A stretch of 64,000 nucleotides of DNA from NCBI GenBank assembly GCA_020746835.1, contig JAGPNK010000005.1:2232001-2296000 (forward strand), written 5' to 3'. Below, piece after piece: positions 1 to 12,493 of this stretch. Under the pieces are notes generated by a model that had not been told where the DNA came from, made no database searches, and worked only from the letters and a program-made list of their open reading frames with translations. Position numbers and translations under genes: made by a program. The stretch is from Stachybotrys elegans (lineage: Eukaryota > Ascomycota > Sordariomycetes > Hypocreales > Stachybotryaceae). The stretch's first letter is position 1. The number at the start of each line of letters is the position of its first letter.

Positions 1-3000
1 CTCGGGCTGGCCTGACCAAGTTCCTTGAATCACGAGTTGCGACTGCGTCTATCTGTGTGTGTGTCTGTGATAGGTGACCGTGCACGGGCGATCATCATGG
101 CCGATCGTCTCAGCAGGTGTCATGGCCACCTGATTGATACCTCTAGGACGGCATCCCCCGCACGCAGCAGGAGCCAGCGCCATCGGCCATGGTGAGGTTA
201 CCGAGGCGGCGGGAACCGGCTTATGGTGTAATACTCTGTAGCGAGGGCTGCTTTCTGACGGCGTGGCGGATCGGTAGCGCCAGCAGGGGAAGGGAGAAGG
301 AGACAGCCAGCTCCGAACCAGGCTTAGAAGGAGGCCATCGAAGAATGGAGACTTTTTGGGATGTTAATACGATAGTAGATGCGACCACGTAGGTCTAGGC
401 ACAGCGCCGCAAGGACTTTGAATGCTGCTAATGAGTTGCTAGCAGCTAGGGACCCGATGGGATGATTTGCCTGTGGGTTCTCTTTAAAAATGGAGTCTGA
501 GCTTTGGATTGAAACGTGGTACGGTTGAGGTTGCCGGGTTATCAACTCGCGTATTGCTGGGGTGAAGGGCATTGACCTCTAGGTTGGGACGTTTCCAAAG
601 TGACGATGCCATGAATGAATGAGAATCAAACTTCAAACGGCGCATGGTCCGTCTGCGCATCGGAGGTCATGGGTTGAGGCGTGTCGGTGACAGAGACAGA
701 GACAGGTAGAGATAGACCGCCATCGCGTTGGAGGCTGCGTAGTAGTTTGCGTGGAACTTCGGTTATTCCCCTGCTCTTTTTTTCTTTCTTTTCTTTTTTA
801 ATACTTTAATCCCTTTTAATTTTATTCGTCTTCTTCTATGCGCCTCCCCTTTATGGTGCATCATCTCTAGCGGGGACAATGACGGCTTGATGAAGCCTGC
901 CTGCCTGTCTGTATGTTGGTGCTGACAAGAAGGGGTGTGGGCAGCAACGAAAGCCGCAAGGTCCAGCAAGGTGGCCTGAATCATGATCCATCCAGACTGC
1001 CAAGCCTCGAAATGGTCACATTGGAGACGTCAAAAAGGGATCCGTAGAGCACGGAGATGATAGAAATGAATACCTAAAGAAATAAATAAAAAGTGTTAAA
1101 TAAAACTAGGGCCAGGCGAGGATCGACGAGGGCTGATCGGCGGCGGCATGCACTATCTACATTTAGACATAGTCACTAGGAGAATTGGGGGCGCAAAAAC
1201 CATGGGCAAATCCGTGCCCAGGCCGAGAATTCCATGGATGGGTGAAGCAGGAGACATGATGCAGAGAGACGGAGCACAGAGTACGTAGTCTTTTTGCACA
1301 TGCATCCGGCGGTTCCATTGAGGCATGGAATAGCGAGTGGAGAGGTAATCCGTCTTGCAAAGAAAAGAATTCATTAATTAATGGATGAATTAAAGTGAGC
1401 GAGTGGAGGGGGTGCGCGCCGCAAGACGGGCTCCCGTTCGCCCAGCCACCCGAAATTCATGGTGTTCTCATCATGCAGGCCCAAGTCCATGTAAGTCCCC
1501 TAGCATGGAGGCTTGTCGCGTAGCGTAATAGGTAAGTCGCTGGAAGGGTTTCATGTCATGTCAAAGTCCAAGGAGTCGCGCGTCGCCGCGTCCCACCACG
1601 CGTATAGTGGTTGGGCTTACTCCTTTCCCTTGCTCCCTTACTCCCTACCCACGGGCACGGGGGGGACCCCCATCTTGTCTTGCCTAGGGAGGGAGCGGAG
1701 GTTACAGCAGGGTGATGTAAGTTTACGGCATGGCATGACACGCGCACACACACACACAGGCACAGGCACAGACACAAACTTGTTGAGGGTGCAGTAGGCG
1801 TGCAAGAAACGAAAGAAGGAGAAGGCGGAATGACGAGCTACCGACGCACAGGCGGCAGCACGGCGTGGCGGCAGGCTTGGAGGAAGGGAGCGAGCATGTG
1901 CGAAGAAGAGGCACGGCGGCGGCGACACTCGGTATGGATTGTGTTACCCGTTGGCGTGGCACCATGGTCACCAAGGCGGAAGGCAAAGCGTTGCTGTCGG
2001 CGATGGCTTATTCAAGTAGCTTACAGTACATACATACATACATACCCCTACGACTAAATTACCACTTGCGCCCATGCATGCTACCTTGGGGGGGCTATTT
2101 GTAGGGAATGGATTGGCGCAAGCCACGCTGAGCTGAGAAGACGAGCTGCAAGGCGCCAGTCATGGCGGCGGGCCCTTTTACGAGGGACGGTATGATCCGG
2201 AGGTAGGGGGAAGAAGCACTGTTACGATGATGGCTGTTGAAAAGGCGGTAGAAGAGAATGGCTGGTTTAAAGATATGCCTGCTGTATAGCACAAGTCTCG
2301 GAATGCCCTGATGCGTCCGTGTACATATTGTGTCTAATCCCGAGATATGCACAGATACATACAGGCCTGTGTCCGCAACGGGCAATGGGGGTGTGGTGGG
2401 CTTGACGAATCTCGGTACTGCGCGTCAGAGGGGGGGGAGGGGATGATGATGGATGGGCTTCCCGGAGGGTGCTGAGAGCTGTGAATGGCCGACGGGCTGT
2501 GGAACCGCACAGTCCAATTGATGGGAGGGCCAGGAGCTCCGTATGCAGGTTGGCGATGCGCAGCTTCGCCTACAAGGCAGGGCGTTGAACGGATGGATGC
2601 GTCTATGTTCTGGCCATGGCTGAAGGTCTACGCCGTATCGAGTAATGGCAGATGATGTAGCAAGGCCAAGAGCCACCAGCCGGTTGGGAGGGGGACGGAT
2701 CCCGGATAGTGTTGGTGATGAATGAAATAAAAAATAAAATAAAATAAAATAAAAGACGGAGAGAGATGAGAGATCCAAGCTCCCCAGGAGGGGACAAGGA
2801 AGAGGCCCGTCAAATGGCCAGGTCTTGATTGGCTTTGTTCTGGAACAAAAAGCGGCACCTTCTGCCCCAAGGACGAGATGGGGGAACCGGTGTGATGATC
2901 GAAATAGGCAAGCAAGGTATTAAGACGCTGAGGATAATACTGGAAAAAAGGTCCTTGGCTGGAAGCAAATTGCGTTTTTGCGGTCTGGCATGCCTCTCCT

Positions 3001-6000
3001 TTTAACGTACATGAATTATCGAATAGTAGGTAGGGATATGCCTAGTGCAACCAACTGCAACTGCAACATGCATTGGGTCAGTCAGTCAGGCTAGAAAGAG
3101 AAATAGGATATTTCAATTTAATTCTGTGACCGGAACAGGAGTACAGGATGTGCCGTGTGTGCTCTGTGTGCTCTGTGTAGCGTGATGGAACTCGTGGGCC
3201 GACGATGCGGCTCCTTTTCCCAGGAAGGTTTAAAAATATGTACATCCATACTTGAAATAAGAAAATCCTACATAAAACGGCATTCTCGTCTGCTGGTCAC
3301 GCGAGGGTGCCACGGGGTGGAGACGCGACGGTCGGGTCTATGACACGCATTAATCAATGATTTCTCTCAGCGTACGGAGTATCCGTTCTTAATGTACGGA
3401 CGCGACAGGCTTGGCGGGAGGCAGAGGCGCGTAAAGCTGGCGACCCGCGTCCCAGGGGCGCCTTGTGCCTCGGGGGGTGTAAGAGCCAGGGAGCTAATTC
3501 GCTGCCTTGGAATGTCGCAGCCGGGTTGTGGGTGGTATAGGACCCCTGGCAGTAAAGACGGTACTGTTCATAGGTAGTTATGAAGTGGCACAGCAGAGAA
3601 ATGCGATGCGGCCGTGGCAGATGCAAACGCAGACCCAGGCCCGGAGCTGCCCAGTTGACAGCTGAAGAAGGCGGTAAAGCCGACAGGACAAGAGCAGAGC
3701 AGCCAGAATCCAATCATCCAAGAGGTACATACAGATGCAGACGGCAAAGGAGAGAGGCAGAGACAAGGAGACAAGCCACAACCCCCCACCAGCCAATAGG
3801 ATACTACGCAGGCCATCCGCATTAGGAAGCTGAGCGGTCGCAGCACGGCTGAAGACAGGACAACGCATCGATGCTCATGCTCATGCTTATGCTCACGCTC
3901 ATCGATTGGATCGATCCGGTTGCTGCTGATGGAGGGTTGACCAGCCCGTGCCGGCCACCGCGGCGATAAGCCTTGACCGCCGGGTGGGAGGAGCGCCAGA
4001 TAGCCCGATGGTTGCACACAGGAGATACCAAGTACGAGGCCGCGGCCGTGTTATTGGATGGCCCCACGGCACGGGCTGCCGGTACAGGTTGCAGATGTGA
4101 CGGATAGATAGACAGACAGACAGATAGTAGATAGATACGGCACGGGGCCAGCTGCGGCCACCAGCTGCAATATTGTGTCTTGTTCACGCCAATCTCGCTC
4201 TGTCCCGGGCAGTTGAGTCAGTTTTGTTATTGCCCGAAGCGGCCGTCACACGAGCGGCCGAGGCCATCGAGGGACAGGCCCGACAACAACAACAAGGACA
4301 AACAAGTCAACAAGGCCCTCATATCGGCCGTGTTTTTTATCCATCTTGCTTGGTCATTCATCGTGTTGATCGATCGACCGCCCGTCTGTCCATCCCATGT
4401 GAGACTTGACGGAACCATGTTATAGTAGAGGCACCGCATGTCGAAATCTTAACCACCAGGCCCTAGTCAATTTTATTAGTGTGCTTGCTTTCGGGACAAT
4501 GCGCTAGCAGACGTGATGAACAGTGATGGCCGCCCCGCCCTAATTACTGGCTGGTGTACATACATAATTTAGCAGGCTGGGTGCACAAGCCACAGGTCTG
4601 AGTTGCGGGATGTGTTTCTGCATTTTGCATGATGGCTTCCTGCCCTGCATGCATGCATTCATTCATTCAACCAGCAAGCAGAGGATGACGGTGCTAATTT
4701 TAAAAATGGCTTTCACTCGCAGTGTTCAAGCTTTGAAATGAGGTCATGGTATTTCCGTGCGAGACCTGCATGGCGCTCGTTGATTAGAGTCTCTTGGAGG
4801 TGCGATTGAGTAGGTAGGTCCCAGTCTTTAGAACCAAGACAGGTCAAGCAGGCAGGCAGGCAGGCAGTGACAGCGAATGTGTCCCGCAGGGCCGGGTGTG
4901 CATAAAGTTTCCCATGGTACCGAGGCTATGGCCTAATGCATGCACAAGAAGAAAGGAACGTGATTCTGGGACGCCGCGTCGGATGCGGATGCGTAAATGC
5001 ACGTCAGTAGCAGGTCATGGGATGCGGCGCGCGCGTGTAAACGTGTCCGTGTCTGTACGTGCGCGTGTATATACTTGTATTGACCGAATGGATGGACGGA
5101 CGGATCAATCGAAACTCAATTCAATTGAATGGATGAGGAGAGAGCGAGTGAATGAATGAATCGAAAAATAGGCTTGATCGAGCCTGTCCTGGAGCCACCC
5201 CTGTCCGCCCTCCCCCCAAGGCCGGGCCCGCCCCTCCCCTCCTTCACAAAAGCCCATTTTGCATCCGACCAGTCATTGTGCTGTTCGCGCCATGGACATG
5301 CACGGCACAAAACATGCACAAACACAAAACAGCGGCCCCCCTCCCTCCACGCAAGGCACAAAGGGCCAGAAAAGCGCGACACCACCCACCAACCGCTAAA
5401 ACTTGTTCCCTCTCCCTCCACCCCGGCTGCAGCCAATCCAATCCCATCCCTCACACCCCGGACCAGCAGGCGGGCATGGATCATAATGGATGATGATGAT
5501 GCTGCTGCTGCTGCTGCTGATGGGCTGGAGCCACCCGCATACACGCCCTTCCCGGAGAAGTATAGACGCATTTTTATTATTTTACTTTTTTTTTTCTTTC
5601 TCTTTCTCCCCCCCCCCCCCCCTGCTCTGCTCTGCTGCCCCCAGCTCCAAGTCGCCGACTCTACCTGCACTGGCTAGCAGTATAGTACGGGTACGAGGTG
5701 TGAGAGAATGGTGAGGAGAGCCAGGGCTACGTGCAGCACCGGCGTACCAAGTGGTTCCAACTGCCCGGGGGGGCCATCTCCCTTTCACTTTTTTGCTCGC
5801 CTTACGGCTTGCTTGCTTGCTTGCGCTCTTACTCTCTCCACATCATCATGTCGTAAGTGCACAGCAAAGGCCAATGCACCTCGCCCCGAAAGCAACCAAG
5901 CCCCCCCCATAGCATCATGATTGCTTCAATTCCTCTGTACCGTAGCACTTGAAGCACAAGAATTAGAAACCTCCCTCGAGGCAGTCCGGGCCCCTTCACC

Positions 6001-6300
6001 GCTTTATTTAGCCTCGACTCTGCTTATCTTGCTTCCTCCCCGAGTCCTACAGAAGAAAAAGAAGAAATCCAAGAAGAAGCAAAGAAAACCAGTCACACAA
6101 CCCGCAAAGGCCCACCTCGCAAACCGGGCTGCGAGGTACTTGCCTGGGACAGTAGGAGGAGGAGGAGGAGGAGCTGGCCTGACGGCGCACCAGGTTCATT
6201 ACCTCCATGTTCCTTGGACAGACCAAGGCTCCCCCCCGAGGTTCGTTCCCGTTCGGGGCTAGAGCCAGGTACCTTGGCTGTCTGCTGCTGCTACTGTGTG
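1..6300. other. Gene-free intergenic region with microsatellites
   Basis: No reading frame here has a recognisable domain, a plausible splice structure or fungal coding bias. The longest frames lie over low-complexity DNA and overlap on both strands. The stretch holds simple repeats: CA runs near 1741-1780, ACAT near 2022-2045, AAAAT near 2725-2755, an ATGCTC-like hexamer near 3867-3903, GATA/GACA near 4095-4136, CAGG near 4849-4867 and GAT/GCT triplets at 5490-5519. T and C homopolymers follow at 5586-5622. It is probably distal upstream DNA of the cyclin gene. An unknown non-coding RNA gene cannot be excluded. Confidence 0.6.
5490..5519. repeat. GAT/GCT trinucleotide microsatellite
   Basis: About four GAT units run directly into six GCT units. 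About 90 bases downstream there is a T-run (5586-5595) and a run of 15 C (5608-5622). The tract lies in non-coding DNA. Confidence 0.85.
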
Positions 6301-8573
6301 CCGTGCGTTAGTGTAGCTTTTTATGTGCGCGCGCGCTGGCGCGTGTGTGCGTGTGGTGTGTAGTATTATTATGTGCGTGAGTGCGTGAGTCTGTGTGTGT
6401 GCGCCATGCCATGCTTGCCATGCTTGCTTGCTTGCTTGTGTTTTTGGGTCGGCTCGCCTGTTTGCCTGGTTTGGTAGTATGGAGCTGTACCTTGCCTTGA
6501 CATCCGCTAGAGCTGGGCCTGGCGTGCTGATGCGCTGCGTCGTGCCAAGGCGAGTGGTTCCCTCCTGCCCTTCTCCTTCCCTCCCCCCTCCCCTCCTCCA
6601 ACAGGCTAGTACGCTCATGGCACATCCATACCTACCACACACCACTGCATCTGCTCTCTCACACACCCGCACCCACCCCCTAGATCCAAGGCCCAAGGTA
6701 CCTCTCCTTTTGCCTTGCTGCTCCGCCGCCGCCCATGTACCTTTCTCTCCTCTGGTCAGCGCAAGGAGCCCGTTAAAACTACGCCGGTACCTCTCCTCCA
6801 GTCCTTTCTCTCCTTCTTCATCCTCCTCATACCTTTAACCCTCCTCTCTCCCTCCTCCTCGCCTCTCCTTCCCTCTTCTTCTCCCCTTATCCATTCATTC
6901 CCTCTTCCATTCCGCCTCTTCCTGACTCGATCTTTCTCCTCACGATCGAACAACGGAAGACCCTGGCATTTGGACCGAGGAGAATCTCTCGCCGGCTCCT
7001 CTCTTCCTCACCGAACCCAACACCCCCTCTCCATTCCCCTTCTCGACCGACTTGCTATAAGTAGGTCAAGGAGATCAGGATCCGAAAGGGAAGAGTGAAT
7101 GAAGAAGTGAATCATACACAAGAGCGAGCGAGCGAGAGAGACGAGAAGAAGACGAAGAAGAGAAGAGAAAGAGAAAAGAAGAAAAAACGAAGTCCTTTGC
7201 TGGTATTTCACTTGTCTTTCACTTGGCACCCCTTTGGTCATTTTCAGCCGTCTCATATTTTTGTTATCTTCTTCTTCTAGGGCCCTCTTTTTGACTCTCG
7301 CCAGAGACTCCTCCTTTCCCTTGTTTTTAATCCATTCTCTCCCTCGTCTCCCGATCACAGGCCTCACCCGACCTCCGCCTGACTCAAAACCCCGACAAAG
7401 AACACACCCAAAAAAAAGGTCCAACCAGCACAACCGCAACTCTCCCGTCTTTTTTCTTGTCTCCGCCGAGGCTCCCGTCAAGGAATTCCTGAATTCCAAT
7501 CCGCTGCCCGCCCACACCTACGGCTCCCTTCGCTCGCCACCCGCCGACCGAAGCGCCCCCTTTCTACAGCCTCGAGGTTAGCTTGCTTAGACACTCGACC
7601 TCGCGTTGTGTTGCCTGGCAGCCGCTTCTTCCCGCCTCGTCCACGTCGAGCTCCCGAGCTGGATTTATTTGTCCCCCCTCTCCCACCCAGGGTCCAGGAG
7701 GTTCGATAAACTCGTCGAGCATCTACCGACATTACCGTCTCATGATTCTGCCGTCTTCTGACCGTCTCCTGTGACCGGCTTTCTCTCACCCCTTCACTCC
7801 ACAGCGTCACCAGTGGAAAGGTATGTCCGGTCTTCATGACGGCTTCGAAAGCGTCCTGCAATTCTGGGGTGCATATTGTTTCTAACACAGTGTGGCTTTC
7901 CGTGTAGTCGCGGGCTTTTGCATATCTACGCCTTCTCCACTGTCGCGCTCGACCCTTATCCGCATTGTCGTGGGAGACGTTAACTCGTTATTCCACCAAC
8001 GTCGGATATCACTTTTCGCCTTGTCTCGAAAGTTTTGGTGGTATGTGTGCCCCCCACCCCCTCGGTCCCTGTTCTGGTCCCTTGGTCCCCTTTCCCTTCG
8101 TTCCTGGCTCTCGCTGTTGGATGCTGGATGATGGGTGAGACCTCGGGATTTTCCGTCACAGAACATGCCATTTGTGGATTCGCATCCGCGGCGTGAGGAT
8201 GCCAGTTCTCCGTGAAACAGTGCTGATGGTTCCTTTTACTGTATAGAAACCATTCTTTCGACCTTTTAAACGGCCCCTTTCCGTCCTTTCGGTTATTCGA
8301 TACTCGCGCCTTCATGGTTCTAGCTTCGATACCAACCACTGTCACTCCTTTCAATTAGTTTCCCACTCACGCTCCTTTAATACTCTAATAGTTTAATCAT
8401 TCGTCGTGCTACACTCTTTCGCACACGACCATTCAACACTCATTCTGAATCGTCTCCGACCGAGATTCCTGGGGAACTACACAGTCACTCTTTGACCAAC
8501 ATTACCTTACCATAATCCGCCGTTAACCTTAAACCTACAACGAACCCGAGAAAAGCCTGCCTCTTCACCTATC
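6300..8573 (+). promoter_or_regulatory. Probable promoter and long 5' leader of the cyclin gene
   Basis: This stretch has no supported gene. From about 6540 it is strongly CT-rich on the + strand, which is typical of promoters and leaders of highly regulated genes in filamentous ascomycetes. Several AGGTACCT-like palindromes lie near 6267, 6696 and 6786. ATG triplets followed by short frames occur between about 7740 and 8320, so the mRNA may carry upstream reading frames, depending on where transcription starts. The transcription start cannot be placed from sequence alone. Confidence 0.45.
7821..7907 (+). other. Putative 5' UTR intron of the cyclin gene
   Basis: A GTATGT donor at 7821, a TCTAAC branch-like site at about 7881 and a TAG acceptor ending at 7907 (or a CAG ending at 7890) form a well-made short fungal intron in the leader about 670 bp before the cyclin start codon. 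Whether it is transcribed and spliced is inference. Confidence 0.35.
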
Positions 8574-9822
8574 ATGGCTTACACACACAACGACGAGACC
8601 TTCTTCGTGGAGTCGGACGAGTGCCAGTACTCGAAGATCAACGCCCGTGAGGCTGCCAAGATGATTGCCCGCAACCGTCAGGAAATCATTGCTGGTGAGC
8701 TCTCGAGACTGGCCGGAGAGGAGTACCTCGAAGACATCATGCAGCACATGAGGCATATGGAGGTACGTATTGGGTGTTGATGAGGTCCGTTGCATCCCTG
8801 AGACTAACGCATCCCAGGACGAGACCCTGGCCGATGCCAACCTCATCGACATGCAGCGCGAGATTCAGTGGTTTATGAGACCCTACCTCATCGACTTCCT
8901 CGTCGAGGCCCACGCCGCCTTCGCCCTGCTGCCCGAGACCCTGTTCCTGACTGTCAACCTCCTCGACCGTTACTGCTCCAAGCGCCTCGTGCACAAGCAG
9001 CATTACCAGCTGGTTGGCTGCGCCGCCCTGCTTATTGCTGCCAAGTACGGTGACAAGAAGGACCGTGTGCCTCAGATTCACGAGCTCAACAACATGTGCT
9101 GCGGCCTGTACGATGCCGGCATGTTTACTCAGATGGAGATGCACGTCCTCAACACCCTTGAGTGGACCATCGGCCACCCCACCGTCGACTTCTTCGCCCA
9201 GCTCATGGCCGCCGACGAGGGCGACGACCAGGAGGTGGAGCACATGGCCGCCTACTTGAGCGAGGTTGCTCTCTACCACCGAGACTTCGTTTCCACCAAG
9301 CCTTCCGTCATGGCCCGCTCTTCTCTGGCTCTGGCCAGGGCTATCCTTGGCCGACCCGAGGTCAACGATGGCGAATGGGATCAGACGGAGAACATGACAC
9401 TTGTGACCCTCTCTCAGTACCTCCACCAGCCTTCGCCTACCCTGGCCCGCAAGTACTCTTCTCCTCACCTGTCACGATCTTCCCAGAAGCTCGCCGACTT
9501 CATGGCTGAACAGGCTGCCATGGCCCGACGCGCCGCCAACCCCCCGACGCCTCCCGTCGAGCCCGTGTCGAAGCACTCGAGCATCTACAGCACCCCTCAG
9601 AAGGGCCACACGGCTGCCAACATGGGCTTCGATGGTTACCTCACCCCTCCCATCACCCCTGACGGCGGCAACTTTGGCAACCACATGCCCAAGGACCAGT
9701 ACCCGTTACCACCTCGGTGTCCCGTCACGCCTACCCCTCACCAGACCCATCCCGCAGTTTACTCGCAACAGATACATCATCCGTACAACGGCTACGTGAA
9801 CCACCATGGCATGAGTCAATAG
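8574..9822 (+). CDS. cln1: G1/S-specific cyclin (Cln/Puc1 type)
   Basis: Predicted 397-aa cyclin that should bind and activate the main cyclin-dependent kinase for the G1/S transition and polarised growth. The coding exons are 8574-8762 and 8818-9822. The 55-bp intron has a GTACGT donor, a CTAAC branch site and a CAG acceptor, and both exons stay in frame. The cyclin box covers roughly residues 60-200, with the MRPYLIDFL helix, the LLDRYCSKR segment and the LIAAKYGDKK segment typical of Cln-type cyclins. A second cyclin-fold half follows to about residue 285. The C-terminal third is Pro/Thr/Ser-rich with many S/T-P sites (TPPITPD, STPQK), which in this family are CDK sites that mark the protein for turnover. 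A very long gene-free region precedes it. Family assignment is firm; the choice between Cln and Puc names is convention. Confidence 0.93.
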
Positions 9823-12493
9823 CAGGGGCCCCGGATGGTCCATCGGGCCAAGTGTGTAACACCGAATCGACTCACCATCCCCGACATAAGGACCATACCA
9901 TCTCGAGCTTTCCAAATCTACAACCCCGTCTCGACCTATTGCGTTGCAACGGTCGAGACGAATGTTACGGATAACGGATCAGCTACCCGGTGGCATTCAG
10001 AATGAAATATATCTCATCTACGTCATGGCATTTAGCGACTGTTTTCTGCTCTTCTTTTTGTTCGATTTCATACCTGTACCTCGCACGCTTTCGCGACTCA
10101 ACTTTTTCAAAAGTCTCTCGGCACCCAAAAAAACAGTGGACTACGGATCATACCCCCTTTCTCCTTCAGGCTGCTTATGTGCGATTTCGCTTCCGGGCCC
10201 TTGTACATTTACCCAGGACGAGAACGCTCACCCTGCTTGGGCCGAAAAGGATCAGCCAGCTCTCTCTGGCGACTTTTTTTGTTTTTACTTTTTTTTTCTT
10301 TTTTTTCTCAGGTTTCTTTTTTCTCTGGTTTTCTTTCTCTCTTCTGGGCGAAGACCGACTGTTTGACGGATAGGCAGAGACCTGGGCCAGCCTTGAGAAA
10401 GGGAGGGTTTGGTGGGAAAGCAAGGCATACCAAGAATGCAAAGCGGCCCGTTTGGTGGAGAGGAATAACCGGCTGGAGATGGAGGCTTATGCCTGAGGGA
10501 TACGAGGCGCATAAAATTGCCGCTACCCAGGCAGGGAGCCACCCGAAGCCGGAGGATGGATGGATATTCCATTCGCGAACGCAGAGCTCTGTATAATTGT
10601 ATCGGACGTCGGATGGAGGGATGACGAGCATCCCGGGGAAGAAATGGCATAGATGGTGCCTGGCTAGAAGATGCGCGAGTGACTTGGAGTCCCTCTCGAT
10701 ACCCCTTTTCCTGACTTTGCCGTCCTGTGTATAGGTAGTTGTAAACAGGCACAAACACAAAGAAGTAAAACTACTTTGCCGAAGATGGTGTGTGCATGCA
10801 ACTTTGTGAAGTGTAGCCAGTGCAGTATAGTTCAACTGGACTTGGATGATGATGATGATGAGGATCATCATCCTCACCGTCAGCCTCGTCGGCAACAACC
10901 TTGTTCGGGCTCAGACGGGTACGGCCAGACCCTGCAGAGACTTTAATTACGTGCTTCCCTTCTGCGTCGCTCATCTCGCATCCCGCATCTCACGATGCCA
11001 CGTAGCCCTGCCAGGTCCAGGTCCCCTTGGGGCTGGGCTCTGGCTCTTTGGGCTTCTGGGCCTCGTTTGACGGCGCATGGACGCTAGGCTTACGGCTATC
11101 TCTTGTTTAATTTCGAGTATCTGCACGCCAAGGCCCGCTCGACGGCATCTGGCCAAAACCCACCTACAGGGTGGGATGGATGAGTCGATGAAAGACAGGA
11201 AGAAAGAGAGGGGTGCACGGGCTGGTGTGTGTGTCTTTTTTTCTTCTTTTTCTTTTTGTCCCTTTTACCTCTTGAGGAAGGCTGGGTTTATGCGACCTGG
11301 CTGCATTTCAATATACATACATAGACAGGAAAGGGGGCGGTATTGTGTCAGGGACAGGTGGTTTGGCTTGCACCGATGATCTGGAAGAGAGAGAGCCCGG
11401 ACTTAAGAGACAGGGTATGAGTATTATGGTTTCCATGACTTGTGGGTACATATGTGATGGCACGTATGTATGTATATGCCCTCGCTTTCTATGCGGAAGG
11501 GTGCCGTTCGGCATCCGGTGCTGCACTATTCTTCTTGTTCTTTTCTTCTTTTGTTTTGTGTCGACGGGGGGCCGGGCCGGGGGATGCCGCTAGGTTCGTG
11601 GGTTCGTATGCTGGTCGGGACATTGGCTGTCCGGGCGTTGAGCGGTGGGCAACAAAGGGAGAAGAAATAAAGAAGGAAGGGAAAAGGGATGTCAAAGGGG
11701 GGGGGGTTCCTTTGTCCGTAGAGAAAGGAGAAAGGGAGGTGTGTTGTCAACGTGTTGGTGTGTGCACAACATGACCGGGTGGTAAATTGCCAAGGGGAAA
11801 CCGACTAATAGATACTGTGTGTGCACAGGTTTGTGTATGTAAATGGTCGTGGTGATGTTTGGATTTGGTGTTGCTCATAAACGTAGTGTAAGCATGATAT
11901 ACAACACAGCACCCAACACAGGTAGTACACACCCGTCCACGCACATCACAAACCACACAGTAAACATGTCAAATGCACAGAGTAATAATATCATCATATT
12001 TACCAACAGTCGCAGCGCGGAGGCCCAGGTCCGTATACAGACTGCCACTCTAGGGTAGCCGCACATCGACGTACAAACTCGGTGACCTCAACACCAAAGC
12101 TTTGGCGGCATCTCGTGACCCCCCCCCCCCCCCCCCCCCAATAGCTACCCCGGGCCGACAGCATGTGTTTCCACTTCCGGCCCTTTGTTTCTAGATTCGC
12201 TGCTCAGGCGGGAAGACTCTTGTTCTTTGACAAGCCTGTCGGTGCCCCGGATGAACTGATATATCTCGGCTGAACCCTCTTTACCATAGTGCACTTGCTG
12301 GCCTTCCCTTGGATAGGTAGTGGAAGCGAACAATCTGTTTGAGCAAGTTCCCTGTCCACCGATGTAACAAACTGTTCCCACGAGATTCGCCTGAACAAAC
12401 CTGGTTGTGCACCGCACACATATACCTCCTTTATATACTCTTCCTCTTGCCTGAGCATCAACCCTCCCACCTTTCCTTGTCATCTTCGCCAGG
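9823..12493. other. Intergenic region, cyclin to the 2074-aa gene
   Basis: This holds the cyclin 3' flank and the upstream region of the next gene on the same strand. I see T-rich tracts near 10276-10340, a GAT/ATC repeat at 10846-10862, a CA/GT-rich stretch around 11740-11960, and a run of 21 C at 12119-12139 about 355 bp before the next start codon. A 67-codon minus-strand frame (10771-10974) starts with ATG and encodes an acidic then His-rich peptide, but nothing else supports it as a gene. Confidence 0.5.
12119..12139. repeat. Poly-C homopolymer (21 nt)
   Basis: An uninterrupted run of 21 C residues lies in the upstream region of the 2074-aa gene. Its length is probably variable between isolates or miscalled in sequencing. 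Confidence 0.85.

Noticed and set aside
5116..5677. Overlapping 184-codon minus and 173-codon + frames
   Set aside because: Both are produced by GCT repeats and poly-C/poly-T tracts, and neither has coding character.
10308..10898. 196-codon minus frame
   Set aside because: It covers T-rich and microsatellite DNA and has no recognisable domain.
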